A stretch of 64,000 nt of DNA from Acidiluteibacter sp963716125 (GCA_963716125.1 OY970294.1:744001-808000); one strand, 5' to 3'. Counted from the first letter of the stretch, positions 33,479 through 44,900 are shown. Numbers and translations: made by a program. The notes: a model not told the origin generated them from the letters alone.

Positions 33479-35251
33479 ATGAATTTTAAAAAGATAGTTT
33501 CAAATGTCCTACTTTGGCGTAAGAGAAATCTTAGTCAAAAACAATGGTTAATGATATTAAGTATTGTTGTGGGGTTTGCTGCAGGAATTGCAACCGTGAT
33601 CATGAAAAATTTGGTTCATTTGGTTCAATCCCTTTTGACGCATGGTTTTCCTAAAAATTATCACAACTACCTTTATTTTCTGTATCCAACAGTGGGAATT
33701 TTTCTTACTATTATCTTTCTAAAATATGTTTTAAAGAAAAAAGTAGGTCATGGTATTCCTGCAACCTTACATGCTATCTCAACAAAAAATTCGCGTATTG
33801 AAAAATTTAATATGTATGCTTCTATTGTAACTTCCGTATTTACAGTAGGTTTTGGTGGTTCTGTAGGTTTGGAAGGTCCTTCAGTAAGTACTTCATCTGC
33901 CATTGGTTCTAACTTAGCTAGAGCGAGTAAAATGAATTATAAAGCTACCACATTACTTTTAGGTTGTGGAGCAGCAGGAGCTATGTCAGGAATTTTTAAT
34001 GCACCCATAGCTGCAATAGTTTTTGCCTTAGAAGTGATTATGTTGGATTTAACTGCAGCTTCTCTTATTCCGCTGCTTTTAGCCTCAGTTTCTGCTGCCT
34101 TAACTTCCCGCTTTATTGCAGGTGACTCTGTTTTATTTGCCGTTGATATAACAGAATACTTTCAATTAAGTGACACTCCATTTTATATATTGTTAGGGAT
34201 TTTTACCGGGTTAGTATCAGTTTATTTCAGCAAAATTTATTGGACGATTGAGGATCGCTTTGATAAAATTCAAAATGTCTTTAAAAGGTTATTAATTGGA
34301 GGTGGGATTTTAGGAGCCTTAATATTTTTTATTCCACCATTGTATGGAGAAGGCTTTAGTACCATTAATTCGCTTTTGGATGGAGAATTTTTGAATATTT
34401 TTAATGGTTCTATATTGTATGAATACAGATATAACGTTTTGGTTGCAATAGGTCTGTTACTCGTAATGATGATTTTTAAAGCTGTTGCAATGTCGGTTAC
34501 TTTTGGAGCCGGTGGAATAGGAGGGATATTTGCACCATCGTTATTCGTAGGCTCTACCGCTGGTTTTGTTTTTGCCAAATTCATCAACTATTTCAACTAT
34601 TTTAATCTTTCCGAAAAGAATTTTATATTGGTAGGAATGGGTGGAATTTTAGCAGGAGTTTTACATGCGCCTTTAACTGCATTGTTTTTAATCGCTGAAA
34701 TTACAAGATCTTATGATTTAATAACCCCATTGATGGTTACCGCTGCCATCAGTTTTTTAACGGCTAAATATTTTATCCCACATTCGCTCTACACCATGTT
34801 GCTCGCTAAAAAAGGTCAATTGATTACACATGATAAAGATAAGGCTGTTTTAACATTAATGAAATTGGATGCTGAGGTAGAACGTGACTTTATAACTATT
34901 AAAGCAGATCAAAATTTAGGTGAACTTGTTAATATAGTTGCTAAATCTTCAAGAAATATTTTTCCTGTAATCGATGAAAACAAAATGTTGGTTGGGATTG
35001 TTCTATTAAACGATATTAGAAAGATAATGTTTGATCCTAAACAATACGAAAAAGTGTTTGTATCTGATTTAATGACCGATTACCCTGATTTTGTGTCCAC
35101 TTATGACACAATGGATACTGTGATGCGAAAATTTCAGAAAACGGCTGCTTGGAATTTACCTGTTATTGATAATAATCAATATGTTGGTTTTGTATCTAAA
35201 TCTAAGTTATTTAATGCTTACCGTAAAATTTTAATGGATTTCTCAGAATAA
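33479..35251 (+). CDS. ClC-family chloride channel or H+/Cl- antiporter with CBS domains
   Basis: 590 residues. Selectivity motifs: GSVGLEGPS (near 122; the gating Glu is in GLEGP), GIFNAPIAAIVFALEV (near 170) and GAGGIGGIFAPSLFVGS (near 343), all as in ClC proteins, with about ten membrane helices. The C-terminal ~130 residues form a CBS pair (DQNLGELVNIVAKSSRNIFPVID; SDLMTDYPDFV...WNLPVIDNNQYVGFVS) that usually senses nucleotides. Channel versus exchanger cannot be decided here. Confidence 0.92.
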   Translation: MNFKKIVSNVLLWRKRNLSQKQWLMILSIVVGFAAGIATVIMKNLVHLVQSLLTHGFPKNYHNYLYFLYPTVGIFLTIIFLKYVLKKKVGHGIPATLHAISTKNSRIEKFNMYASIVTSVFTVGFGGSVGLEGPSVSTSSAIGSNLARASKMNYKATTLLLGCGAAGAMSGIFNAPIAAIVFALEVIMLDLTAASLIPLLLASVSAALTSRFIAGDSVLFAVDITEYFQLSDTPFYILLGIFTGLVSVYFSKIYWTIEDRFDKIQNVFKRLLIGGGILGALIFFIPPLYGEGFSTINSLLDGEFLNIFNGSILYEYRYNVLVAIGLLLVMMIFKAVAMSVTFGAGGIGGIFAPSLFVGSTAGFVFAKFINYFNYFNLSEKNFILVGMGGILAGVLHAPLTALFLIAEITRSYDLITPLMVTAAISFLTAKYFIPHSLYTMLLAKKGQLITHDKDKAVLTLMKLDAEVERDFITIKADQNLGELVNIVAKSSRNIFPVIDENKMLVGIVLLNDIRKIMFDPKQYEKVFVSDLMTDYPDFVSTYDTMDTVMRKFQKTAAWNLPVIDNNQYVGFVSKSKLFNAYRKILMDFSE

Positions 35252-35303
35252 ACTCTTTCGTATTTCTAATTTAGTTAACTTGCATTCCATTTAATTTTTA
35301 AAT

Positions 35304-35834
35304 ATGAAAATTACCAGCTCTTTCATCTTATTATCTGCTTGTTTTTTATTGGGTTGCAACGTACTTGTAGCCCAAACCGAGCTAAAAGGACTTCCCGATG
35401 ATTTGGAAAACAATAAAATTATTTTCTTAAGCTATAATCCTGTTTCAGTTGATAAATCAGCTGCTACTACCAAAGAAGAGAAATATATCGCATTGAGAAA
35501 AGAAAAGCATAATGATGCTACTAAGCAGGCCAACGAATATTTAAAAATGTCAGCCTTAGATTATCCTTTTCGATATGCATTAGGAAATGTAGATAGATAT
35601 CTGCCACTTGTGAATGCGGGCTATAAATATGTATTAGAATGCAATTGTTTTCACAATGATCGCTTAAATTATCAGCCTGAAGCAGATGTGTTATTACAAT
35701 ATGATTTTTATGTTAGAAATTTAACCAATAATGACGTTTATTTTTTATTCAAATTGGATGAAATGAAAATCTACGATTATCGTTTAATTATGAGAAAGTT
35801 TAACAATTTGGTTGCCAATCAATATAATTTGTAA
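35304..35834 (+). CDS. Exported protein of unknown function
   Basis: 176 residues with a signal peptide that could be read either as lipoprotein (FLLGC, Cys18) or as type I with cleavage after VLVAQ. The rest is soluble, with a basic Lys-rich segment (TTKEEKYIALRKEKHNDATKQ) and a C-terminus of mixed strands (YDFYVRNLTNNDVYFLFKLDEMKIYDYRLIMRKF). No family is recognised. Separate from the TonB receptor by 44 bp on the same strand. Confidence 0.65.
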   Translation: MKITSSFILLSACFLLGCNVLVAQTELKGLPDDLENNKIIFLSYNPVSVDKSAATTKEEKYIALRKEKHNDATKQANEYLKMSALDYPFRYALGNVDRYLPLVNAGYKYVLECNCFHNDRLNYQPEADVLLQYDFYVRNLTNNDVYFLFKLDEMKIYDYRLIMRKFNNLVANQYNL

Positions 35835-35836
35835 TG

Positions 35837-35844
35837 TAATTTTG
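35837..35844 (+). promoter_or_regulatory. Probable promoter of the TonB receptor operon
   Basis: TAATTTTG fits TAnnTTTG, with TTG at 35812-35814 as the -33 element (22 bp spacing). The ATG at 35879 lies 34 bp further on. Confidence 0.45.
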
Positions 35845-35878
35845 CATGCAATAAAAGACTTTATTCCGCTTCATTAAA

Positions 35879-38245
35879 ATGATTAAAAAGACTAGTAAAT
35901 GCTCTTATTTCCTTCATCTTTTAGGATTTTTATTAATTACAAACTCACTATTTTCTCAAGATAAATTCTCATTCAGCGGAACCATTAAGGATGCTGCTTC
36001 AGGAGAATCTTTAATTGGTGCAGCAGTTTATGTTCCAAAAGTTAAAACAGGTATAGCTAGTAATGAATATGGTTATTTTGCTGTCAGACTCCCAAAAGAT
36101 TCTTATGAAATAAAAATTAGCTTTATAGGATATAATCCTCAAATAATTAATATTAAGCTAGATAAAGATATTACAGCTAATGTAAATTTAGAGTTAGCTT
36201 CCACTGAAATTGGTGAGGTACAAATTGTTGGTGAACGAAAGGATAAAAACATCTCAGAAGTAAAGATGGGTTCCAATGTTTTAAAAATGGAAACCATCAA
36301 AAAATTACCTTCTTTTTTGGGAGAAGTAGATGCACTAAAAACCATTTCGCTTTTACCTGGAGTTCAAGCAAGTGGTGAAGGTCAAACCGGCTATAATGTA
36401 AGAGGAGGAAGTATTGACCAAAATCTAGTTTTGCTAGATGAAGCTCCAATTTATAACCCAAGTCATTTTTTAGGTTTCTTTTCGGTTTTTAATTCCGATG
36501 CTATTAAAGATTTAGAATTGTATAAAGGTGGAATTCCTGCTAGATATGGAGGTCGTTTATCTTCTATTTTAGATATCAAAATGAAAGAAGGGAATAATAA
36601 ACGTTTCAGTGGCGCAGGTGGAATAGGTTTAATTTCTAGTAGGTTATATTTAGATGGACCTATTCAAAAAAATAAAGGATCATTTATGCTCTCTGCTAGA
36701 AGAACTTATGCAGATTTATTTCTATTCTTGTCAGATAATGAAGCAATTAATGATAGTAAATTATATTTCTATGATTTAAATGCCAAAGCAAATTATCAGT
36801 TGAATAGTAAAAACAGAATTTATTTGTCTGCTTATTTGGGTAGAGATGTCCTAAGTTTAAGCGATCAAATTTTGGTAAATTGGGGCAACACTTCTGCTAC
36901 ATTAAGGTGGAATCACATTTATGGCCCTCGTTTATTTGCTAATCTTACTTTCATTGTGAGTAATTTCGATTATGTTATAGGTATCCCTGATGGAAGTCAA
37001 GAATTTACATCAACTTCAAGAATATTGGATTTCAATCTTAAAAAAGACTTTACTTATTATCTTAATCCAAAAAATACACTTCAGTTTGGTTTAGGAAGTA
37101 TTTTTCACACCTTTAGTCCAGCTAAAATAGAAGCTGCCGATGTAAGTTTTGTCAATAATATAGAATTTCCTAAATCTTATGCTTTCGAGCATCATAGTTA
37201 TGCTAGTTTAGAGAGTGAAATATCTGCTAGATGGGCTGTTGAGTTTGGTTTGCGCTTGTCTGTGTTTCAAAATATAGGCTCTGGGAAAGTTTATGAATTT
37301 AATAAAAGTAATCCTGAAAAATATACACTTGTCGATAGTACTTCTTATAATAATGGTCAATTAATCAACACCTATTCAAATTTAGAGCCCCGATTATCAG
37401 CAAGATATTTAATTAATGAATTTTCATCACTTAAAGCGAATTATCAACGAACTGCTCAATATATTCAGCAGGCAGTTAACAGTACTTCTTCTTCCCCTTT
37501 TAATACTTATTTCCCTTCATCTCCCAATATAAAACCACAATTGGCTGATCAAGTTTCAATTGGCTATTTCAGAAATTTCAACGATAATAAATATGAGTTT
37601 TCTGTAGAAACGTATTATAAATATTTACAAAACGTAATCGACTTTAGAGATCATGCTGAAATATTTTTCAATCAATATGTTGAGGGAGAAGTAAGAACAG
37701 GGAAAGCACAAGCTTATGGAGTTGAGTTTTTATTACGTAAAAATAGTGGAAACTTTAATGGTTGGGTAAGTTATACCCTTTCGAGAGCGGAAAGAACTAT
37801 TCCAGAAATAAATGGAGGGAAACAGTTTTTAGCACCATATAATAGAACACATGATGTATCTGTAGTTTTGAATTATGAATTTTCTAAAAGATGGCAATTT
37901 GGTTTGATTTGGATTTATGCTACTGGCAGGCCAATTACTGTTCCAAGTGGAAAATTTGAATATGCAGACACTTATATTCCTGTTTACAGTGATAGAAATG
38001 CTGTAGAAATGCCGGCTTATCATAGAATGGATGTTTCAGCAACTTATTATTTTAAGGATAAAGTAAATAAAAAAGGTAATTTTAAATGGGAAAGTAATTT
38101 GAATTTTTCCGTTTTTAATGCCTATAATCGTCATAATCCTTTTACTATCAATTTTAAAAGAAGAGCAGGAACTCAAGAAACTTATGCTGAACAAACTTAT
38201 TTCTTTGGAATTGTTCCCGCGGTCACTTATAATTTTAAATTCTAA
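35879..38245 (+). CDS. TonB-dependent receptor with carboxypeptidase-regulatory-like N-terminal domain
   Basis: 788 residues: signal peptide (to ~FSQD), a CarbopepD_reg_2 domain at ~28-112 (FSGTIKDAASGESLIGAAVYVP), plug domain (ALKTISLLPGVQASGEGQTGYNVRGGSIDQNLVLLDEAPIYNP at ~145-190), then a 22-strand-type barrel ending in a terminal Phe (VPAVTYNFKF). It imports an unidentified ligand using TonB energy. It overlaps the DUF4249 gene by 1 bp (TAATG), the usual partner of this receptor type; the pair is not a SusCD glycan system. Confidence 0.92.
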   Translation: MIKKTSKCSYFLHLLGFLLITNSLFSQDKFSFSGTIKDAASGESLIGAAVYVPKVKTGIASNEYGYFAVRLPKDSYEIKISFIGYNPQIINIKLDKDITANVNLELASTEIGEVQIVGERKDKNISEVKMGSNVLKMETIKKLPSFLGEVDALKTISLLPGVQASGEGQTGYNVRGGSIDQNLVLLDEAPIYNPSHFLGFFSVFNSDAIKDLELYKGGIPARYGGRLSSILDIKMKEGNNKRFSGAGGIGLISSRLYLDGPIQKNKGSFMLSARRTYADLFLFLSDNEAINDSKLYFYDLNAKANYQLNSKNRIYLSAYLGRDVLSLSDQILVNWGNTSATLRWNHIYGPRLFANLTFIVSNFDYVIGIPDGSQEFTSTSRILDFNLKKDFTYYLNPKNTLQFGLGSIFHTFSPAKIEAADVSFVNNIEFPKSYAFEHHSYASLESEISARWAVEFGLRLSVFQNIGSGKVYEFNKSNPEKYTLVDSTSYNNGQLINTYSNLEPRLSARYLINEFSSLKANYQRTAQYIQQAVNSTSSSPFNTYFPSSPNIKPQLADQVSIGYFRNFNDNKYEFSVETYYKYLQNVIDFRDHAEIFFNQYVEGEVRTGKAQAYGVEFLLRKNSGNFNGWVSYTLSRAERTIPEINGGKQFLAPYNRTHDVSVVLNYEFSKRWQFGLIWIYATGRPITVPSGKFEYADTYIPVYSDRNAVEMPAYHRMDVSATYYFKDKVNKKGNFKWESNLNFSVFNAYNRHNPFTINFKRRAGTQETYAEQTYFFGIVPAVTYNFKF

Positions 38246-39093
38246 TGAAGTATTTAATCGTCTTATTTTTAAGCACATTATTTTTTTCTTGTACCGAAGA
38301 AATAGATTTTGATCTGAATCAACAAGAGTTTGATCGATTGGTGGTGGAAGGGGAGTTTAGCAATAGAGATAAAGAACATATTATCAAATTAAGCAGAACT
38401 ACCTCATTTTATGATCCTAAAAACCCTCCTATTGAAACTGGTGCAGAAGTTTTTATTCGGTCATCTGATAATGAAATAATTCCATTTATAGACGGTGGGG
38501 CTGGTTACTATGTTTCTGATTTTGCTTCTGGTGAGCTAGGTAAAACCTATACTTTAAATATTAAAACTAAGGATGGAGAAGTATATACTGCTTCTGAGAC
38601 TATGAAACGAACTTCACCAATTGACTCTATGGCCTCAGAATATGTAAGCATTTTTGAAGATTATAATTTGAATATTTATACCCAAGAGCCGCCTGGAAAA
38701 GGAGACTATTATTTATGGCGCGTAAATGTGGATGGAGAATTTGTAAATGATACATTGCGTTTTAAATCCTTGCTAAATGATGATTTTGTAGATGGGGCTT
38801 ATGTTACAGGTGGTACTATTTATCAATTAAATAAAAGTTGGTTTTTAGATAGAACAGTTAATCCTCCTGTTGAAAAAGATTCTATAATAGTAGGTGTTGA
38901 AACAGTTGCTATAACTGAGGAATATTATGATTTTCTTTTTGCAGCATTATTAGAAACAGAATTTAGAGGAACTCCTTTTGATGGTCCGCCTGCTAATGTG
39001 CCTGGAAATATCTCCAATGGAGCATTGGGTTATTTTGCAGTAGCCAATGCTTCCAATCGATATGAATTCACAATTAAAAATCAGCATAAATAA
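38245..39093 (+). CDS. DUF4249 lipoprotein, receptor partner
   Basis: 282 residues with a lipoprotein signal (LIVLFLSTLFFSCTEEIDFD, Cys15). The mature start EEIDFDLNQQEFDRLVVEGEFSN and the following beta-rich domain (LGKTYTLNIKTKDGEVYTASETM) are typical of DUF4249. It is coupled to the TonB receptor and probably forms a lid or ligand-binding unit on the cell surface. Confidence 0.85.
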   Translation: MKYLIVLFLSTLFFSCTEEIDFDLNQQEFDRLVVEGEFSNRDKEHIIKLSRTTSFYDPKNPPIETGAEVFIRSSDNEIIPFIDGGAGYYVSDFASGELGKTYTLNIKTKDGEVYTASETMKRTSPIDSMASEYVSIFEDYNLNIYTQEPPGKGDYYLWRVNVDGEFVNDTLRFKSLLNDDFVDGAYVTGGTIYQLNKSWFLDRTVNPPVEKDSIIVGVETVAITEEYYDFLFAALLETEFRGTPFDGPPANVPGNISNGALGYFAVANASNRYEFTIKNQHK

Positions 39094-39099
39094 AAGGCT

Positions 39100-39657
39100 A
39101 TGAAAAGGTGTGCATGGGTTAATGATGATCAAATTTATATAGATTATCATGATAATGAATGGGGAAAACCACTGAAAGATGATTTAAAATTGTTTGAGTT
39201 GTTTATTTTAGAAGGTTTTCAAGCCGGTTTAAGTTGGATTACTATTCTAAAAAAAAGGGAAAACTTTCGTCGAGCTTTTGATGGTTTCAACCCTCATAAA
39301 ATTCTTAATTATGACCAAAAAAAAATAGACGAATTAAAAGAAGACGCCTCTATTATAAGAAATAGATTAAAAATAGAAGCGGCAATTAAAAATGCTATAG
39401 CTTATTTTAAAGTAATTGAGGAATTTGGCAGTTTTAGTACATATTTATGGTCATTTGTTAATAATGAAACGATTATAAATCAGTATAAGCTATTGAAAGA
39501 CGTTCCTACCTCAACTGATGAATCTTTGGCAATGAGTAAAGATTTAAAAAAGAGAGGATTCAAGTTTTGTGGGCCTACTATTTGTTATGCATTTATGGAA
39601 GCTGCTGGCTTGGTAAATGATCATACCGAAGAATGCTTTTTATTCCCCAAAAAGTAA
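39100..39657 (+). CDS. tag: DNA-3-methyladenine glycosylase I
   Basis: 185 residues of the Tag family: KRCAWVNDDQIYIDYHDNEWGKPL with the N-terminal Cys and His zinc ligands, FELFILEGFQAGLSWITILKKRENFR (near 30), and the C-terminal GPTICYAFMEAAGLVNDHTEECF carrying the other His and Cys ligands. It excises 3-methyladenine. It lies 6 bp after the DUF4249 gene and is probably cotranscribed by position only. Confidence 0.95.
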   Translation: MKRCAWVNDDQIYIDYHDNEWGKPLKDDLKLFELFILEGFQAGLSWITILKKRENFRRAFDGFNPHKILNYDQKKIDELKEDASIIRNRLKIEAAIKNAIAYFKVIEEFGSFSTYLWSFVNNETIINQYKLLKDVPTSTDESLAMSKDLKKRGFKFCGPTICYAFMEAAGLVNDHTEECFLFPKK

Positions 39658-39849
39658 ATTCAACAGTCTGGCTGGATGAGTTCTACTCAATATGTGGATA
39701 TATTCAACAAGTAGGAGGTAAGTTTTATGTTTGACTTTTATTATTTATACTCTACTAATCAGTAATTTATATAATATTTTGAATTATATTTTTATTAATG
39801 GCATAATATTCACTACCTTTTCATCTACTAACATTAAAAATAAAAAATT

Positions 39850-40704
39850 ATGAGAAAGTATCTGGCAATACTATTATTTGCTTCTATGGCTGTGGCCTGC
39901 AACCAAGAAGAAATGAATAAATTGAATCAGCAAAAGGAGGAATTAGCGCAAGAATCAACTGCTAAAGATAGTACTATTAACGATTTGATGGCAACTTTTA
40001 ATGAAATTCAAGATAATTTGGATGAAATTAAACGAAGAGAAAACTTAGTGGATATCAATACAGATAATGATGCTGAGAGGAGTTTAGGGAAAACGGAGAA
40101 AATCAACAGAGATATTCAAAGAATTAATCAATTGCTTTTGGAAAATAAAAAGTTGATTGAAACACTCAATGAAAAATCTAAAAGTTCTGCTGTTAAAAGT
40201 GGCGAGCTAAATCGTATGATTGCAAACTTGAACAAAAGAATCAAAGATAAAGATACTGAGATAGCTACCTTGAGAGAAGACTTAGAAAAAATGAATTTTA
40301 AAGTAGTGGAATTAAATAGCACCATAGATGAGTTGGCTATTGAAAACATGAAAAAGAATAAAGATCTTGAGCAATCGATTGCTGAAAAAAATACAGCTTA
40401 TTTTGCTTATGGAACTTATGATGAATTAAATAGCAAAAATGTTTTAACCAAAGAAGGTGGATTTTTAGGTATAGGTAAACAAAAGACGTTAAAAAATAAC
40501 TTCAATACAGAGTATTTTAGTGTGATCGATAAGTATAAAACGAAATCATTTCTAATATATAGTAAGGAAGCAAAGTTAGTAACCAATCACCCAGAAGGTT
40601 CTTATGAATTTAAAGGAACAGATGACCAAGTGGATAGTTTGGTGATTACCAATCCTGATGAGTTTTGGAGAACTTCTAAATATATGGTAGTGTTAGTTGA
40701 TTAA
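39850..40704 (+). CDS. Coiled-coil lipoprotein of unknown function
   Basis: 284 residues: lipoprotein signal (LLFASMAVACN, Cys17), then a long coiled coil at about 20-185 (repeated EEL/NDLMATFNEIQDNLDEIKRRE, NRMIANLNKRIKDKDTEIATLREDLEKMN), and a C-terminal globular part (FGIGKQ-like GGFLGIGKQKTLKNNFNTEYFSVIDKYKTKS). This architecture is common in Bacteroidota envelope lipoproteins; no function is known. A bidirectional hairpin follows. Confidence 0.75.
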   Translation: MRKYLAILLFASMAVACNQEEMNKLNQQKEELAQESTAKDSTINDLMATFNEIQDNLDEIKRRENLVDINTDNDAERSLGKTEKINRDIQRINQLLLENKKLIETLNEKSKSSAVKSGELNRMIANLNKRIKDKDTEIATLREDLEKMNFKVVELNSTIDELAIENMKKNKDLEQSIAEKNTAYFAYGTYDELNSKNVLTKEGGFLGIGKQKTLKNNFNTEYFSVIDKYKTKSFLIYSKEAKLVTNHPEGSYEFKGTDDQVDSLVITNPDEFWRTSKYMVVLVD

Positions 40705-40731
40705 GTGGATGTTTTTAACTAGTTGCCAGCA

Positions 40732-40776
40732 GCCAAATTTAGCATTATGAGTATTTTATACTTAGCTAAGTTTGGC
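40732..40776. terminator. Bidirectional terminator hairpin
   Basis: GCCAAATTTAGC (40732-40743) pairs with GCTAAGTTTGGC (40765-40776) with one G-T pair, then a T-rich tract. It sits between converging genes, 17 bp from the M20 peptidase stop. Confidence 0.65.
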
Positions 40777-40793
40777 TTTGCGTTTTTACAATA

Positions 40794-41984
40794 TTAGTTA
40801 TTAAGTTGACATATAGCTTGATAAGCCATAAATCCCATTCCTATTTTTAAAGCATTTTCATCAATATCAAATTTAGGATGGTGCACTTTATAAGTAATGC
40901 CTTTAGATTCATTGCCAGTGCCCAATCTATAAAAACATCCTTTGGTATGATGGGTATAATAAGCAAAATCTTCTGCTGTCATACGTAAATCTAAATCTAC
41001 CACATTTTCTTTCCCAAGATATTCTTCTGCTGCTTGATAAGTTTTGGCGGTTGTTTCTTCATCATTGGTCAAAAAAGGATAACCTCTTCTAATTTCAAAT
41101 TCACATTTTCCACCCATTCCTTCAGCGATAGATTCGGCTAATTTTTTCATTTTTTGATGGGCTTTTGCTCTCCATTCTTCATCCATCGTTCTGAAAGTTC
41201 CTTCTATAGTTACCTCTTCTGGTAAAACATTGGTAGCTCCATTTCCTATTATTTTTCCGAAACTCAATACCGAAGGAGTTGTTGGAGAAGCATTTCTGCT
41301 TACTATTTGTTGTAAATTAACAATAATGGTAGAAGCCATTAAAACGGAATCAACGGTATGCTGCGGTAAAGCTCCGTGCCCACCTTTTCCAATTGCTTTT
41401 ATATAAATCTCATCCGTGCTTGCCATATACATGCCACTTCTCAAACCTATTTTTCCGACTTCTAATTCAGGATACACATGTTGACCAATTATAGCTTCCA
41501 CTTTTGGGTTTTCCAAAACTCCATCAGCTATCATTAATGATGCACCACCAGGTAATTTTTCCTCAGCTGGTTGAAATATCAATTTTATGGTTCCACTAAA
41601 TTGATCTTTAAGTTCGTTTAAAATTTTTGCAGCACCAAGCATGCAGGATGTATGCACATCATGACCGCAAGCATGCATTACACCTTTATTTTTAGATATA
41701 TAAGATTGATTACTTTGTTCTTCAATGGGTAAAGCATCCAAATCTGCTCGCAATGCAATTGTTTTTGAAGTAGGGTCTTTACCTTTTATTAATCCAACTA
41801 TTCCATGTCCTGAAATATTTGCTTTAAAATTGATGCCGTAATCACTTAATTTCTCTGCTACAAATTTTGCTGTTTTTTCTTCTTCAAAAGAAAGTTCAGG
41901 ATGTTGATGTAAATGATGCCTTATCTTCTGAATTTCTTCAAAATACAACTCAGATTTTTCTTTAATGAGATCAATTAATTCCAT
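40794..41984 (-). CDS. M20D-family metallopeptidase/amidohydrolase
   Basis: 396 residues. Metal-binding motifs: HACGHDVHTSCMLGAA (near 104; the Cys and His of the M20D group), QPAEEKLPGGASLMI with the catalytic Glu (near 138), GQHVYPELEVG (near 166) and the C-terminal VHHPKFDIDE (His near 369). The group includes hippurate and N-acyl-amino-acid hydrolases. Cytoplasmic, no signal peptide. It starts 6 bp after the PD40 protein gene on the same strand. Confidence 0.92.
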   Translation of the reverse strand: MELIDLIKEKSELYFEEIQKIRHHLHQHPELSFEEEKTAKFVAEKLSDYGINFKANISGHGIVGLIKGKDPTSKTIALRADLDALPIEEQSNQSYISKNKGVMHACGHDVHTSCMLGAAKILNELKDQFSGTIKLIFQPAEEKLPGGASLMIADGVLENPKVEAIIGQHVYPELEVGKIGLRSGMYMASTDEIYIKAIGKGGHGALPQHTVDSVLMASTIIVNLQQIVSRNASPTTPSVLSFGKIIGNGATNVLPEEVTIEGTFRTMDEEWRAKAHQKMKKLAESIAEGMGGKCEFEIRRGYPFLTNDEETTAKTYQAAEEYLGKENVVDLDLRMTAEDFAYYTHHTKGCFYRLGTGNESKGITYKVHHPKFDIDENALKIGMGFMAYQAICQLNN

Positions 41985-41990
41985 ATCAGA

Positions 41991-44900
41991 TTATATATCT
42001 AAACTTAGGGAAAGATAAAATACCTTATCATCGTTTACAATTCCATTTTCTACTCCCCAAGCCCAATCTACTCTTACAAAATAGCCTAAAACTGTACTTC
42101 TTAATCCAAAACCAAAACCACCAACTATGGGATCGTTAATATTAAAAACCTCAACTTTAAATGGATTTGCTTGAATTATTTCCGTGTTTGAAGGACTTCT
42201 ATCATCAAATGGACTATTGCCTACCCATGCTGTTCCTGCATCGCCAAATCCTACAATTTGAAAGTTTCTAATAAAATCTGATGGGATTGGTTTTCTAATA
42301 AAATAAGAGAAAACGGGAAATCGAATTTCAGTATTGATAACAGCAAAACTATTTCCATTTCGAATGTTTTGCAAATGCCCACGCATATTAGTAGCTATAG
42401 TTTGGTAGCGGTAATTTTGAGTAAAATCTATTCGAGTGTTTGCAAAATTGTCAGATGTTTTCCACCAATTATCTACACCTCCTAAATAATAGATCAACTT
42501 CTCTTTGCCAAAAGAAGTACTTGCCGCCAAACGACTCACAAAAATTAACCCTCTACTTATTTTTTGATAGTTTCGAAAATCCATCCCCAATACAAATAGA
42601 TTAGCATCTGCTGCATTATCTTTTGAATCGTATGCTTTTTGATAATATTCTCCAAATAATTTGAAACGTGTTCCATATTTAATATTTAAAGCTATATTTC
42701 TTGTATTATCAAAAACATAAGCTGCTTTCAAACTTCCCCATGTTTGATTGTCTATTGGAATTTCCAATGCTTGAGTGTTTACAGCTAAGGGTACAATTTT
42801 ATCATTTCGAACACTAATTGTTCCTCTTAAACTTGTTACTTCGCTAAACGGGTATATTGCGGAAAAAGAACCCCTTAAAGTAAAGATATCACTAAATAAC
42901 GCGGAGGATTCATTGGATGTTTTTGATCGACTAAAAATATATTCTTTGTCCAATCTATTTTTTAAATCTTGAAAACCTAAAAGATATTCTTTGGTTGGCC
43001 CAGAATACCTAAACCCTCCCCAAACTCTATAATCTTCAAAAAGGTCAACTACCCCTAATTTAATAATCGCACCTAAGCCTGGATTTTGATAAGGTCTGCC
43101 TGTAAAAACTTGATATTGTCCGGTTAAAAATGAGTTGTTTAATTGTAAGGCAGAGTTATCAATTTTAAAGTTGAGGTTGTAATTTCTCTGATTTCCTAAT
43201 TCAAATGGCACTTCTACAACAGGAATGCCTGTCTTTCCTACTTCTTCTACTGTGCTTATAACCCTTCTCTTAACCTCTTGTTTGGGTCGCTCTTTGTTAA
43301 ATTTATAATTCGAAATATCTACTTCTTTTGCAGCTTTTGTTGTCGTTTCCTTTGACTGTAAAATAATCTTAGGATGACTAATTTCTTCAATTGGTTCGAC
43401 AGAATTTTTCTTGGATTCTTTTTGTTTTACTTTTTTGCGATTATCTGTAGACTTATCAAATGGTGGATAAGGATTATTACTGGATTTGGAAGACAATAAA
43501 TAGCGATCATTTTCCTTTAAAATCTCTGAAAAGTATTCCCCATCAGCACTTGATTTTTGAAGCAAAATATTGCGATTAAAATTACTTCCTTGTTTTTTAG
43601 TGTAATAATAATTGTAGTTGATAATTGTATCTATACTGCTGATACTGCTGTCATATTCAGCTATTACTCTATTGTAAACCCTATTTTCATCCAATGATAA
43701 ATAGGCGATATTCTCTTGATAGGCAATAGGGAATTTTTCCGATTGGTCTTCAGTGTTAGTAACCTTAATTAATTGAGGATGCTTACTGTTGTAATCATAA
43801 ACAAATATATTTTTTTCTTGTTGGCGATTTTTAATTTCAGCAACTGTTGTAAAGTCTAAACTATCATTAGGACGATTACTGGCAAAAGCAATTGTATTTT
43901 CCTTTATAAAAACTGGCTGAACATCATCGTAAATATCATCAGTTATTTTTTTCTGTGTATTGCCACCAATGTTATAAATGTACAAATCGGTTTGACCTTC
44001 AAATACTCCTGAAAATACCATCTGTTTTCCATCTGGGGAATAATCAAATCCTAGAACTTTTTCTAAACTAAAAATAGGTTTTTTGTACAATTGTTTGCTT
44101 TCTAATTCATAAGTGCACAATAATATTTGACCTTTTTCTTCAATAAAAAACGAGAGTAATTTTGAAGATGGATGCCAATCAATGATAGGATACGAATAAT
44201 CTATTATTCGATCTAGTTTATGTTCATCTTTAAAAATTCGCTTTCTTTTATTAGAATTCTTGTCGTAGATAAAAACTTTATATTGACCTCTTTGATTGGT
44301 AACATAAGCTATTTTCTCATCAGATGGACTAATTGCCAATTGCTGATAGACTCTGTTTCTTCTAACTTTTAAATCTAACAATTCAACTTTATCCGCATAA
44401 GATAATTGTTGTTTGTTCATATATGTTTGTCGGAAATATTCTACCCAATCTGTGGTTAATTTATCAAACGAAAGCCCTGTAACATATAAAATTCCATCTT
44501 CTACATCTCTAGTACTTCTAGTCATGTATAAAATGTTGCTAATGGTAGAATTACCAAAACTTTCAGCTATGTAAGACCACATGGCATAAGAAGCTATTTT
44601 TGCATCTTCTTGGCTGAGGCGATTAAATTTATCGTATTTATTTTGCTCAATACCATCTTTAATTTGATTGATATAAACTTCATTATTAGGATCTACTAAA
44701 TATGCGATTAAGCCATTGATATACCAAGACGGCAAACTAAGTAAGGCTGAATTTTTGAGAACATCTTTCCAGCTGCCACCATACATCATCTGATAAATGA
44801 GAACCTCTATAATTCCTGCATCAATTTGTTCATTAAATTTTTTGTAATCTCCTTCAAAGTAAATAAATACCTTAGATCCAACTATTCGAGTAACACCTCC

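Noticed and set aside
35879..39093. SusC/SusD polysaccharide utilisation locus
   Set aside because: The receptor partner is DUF4249, not SusD, and no glycoside hydrolases are nearby.
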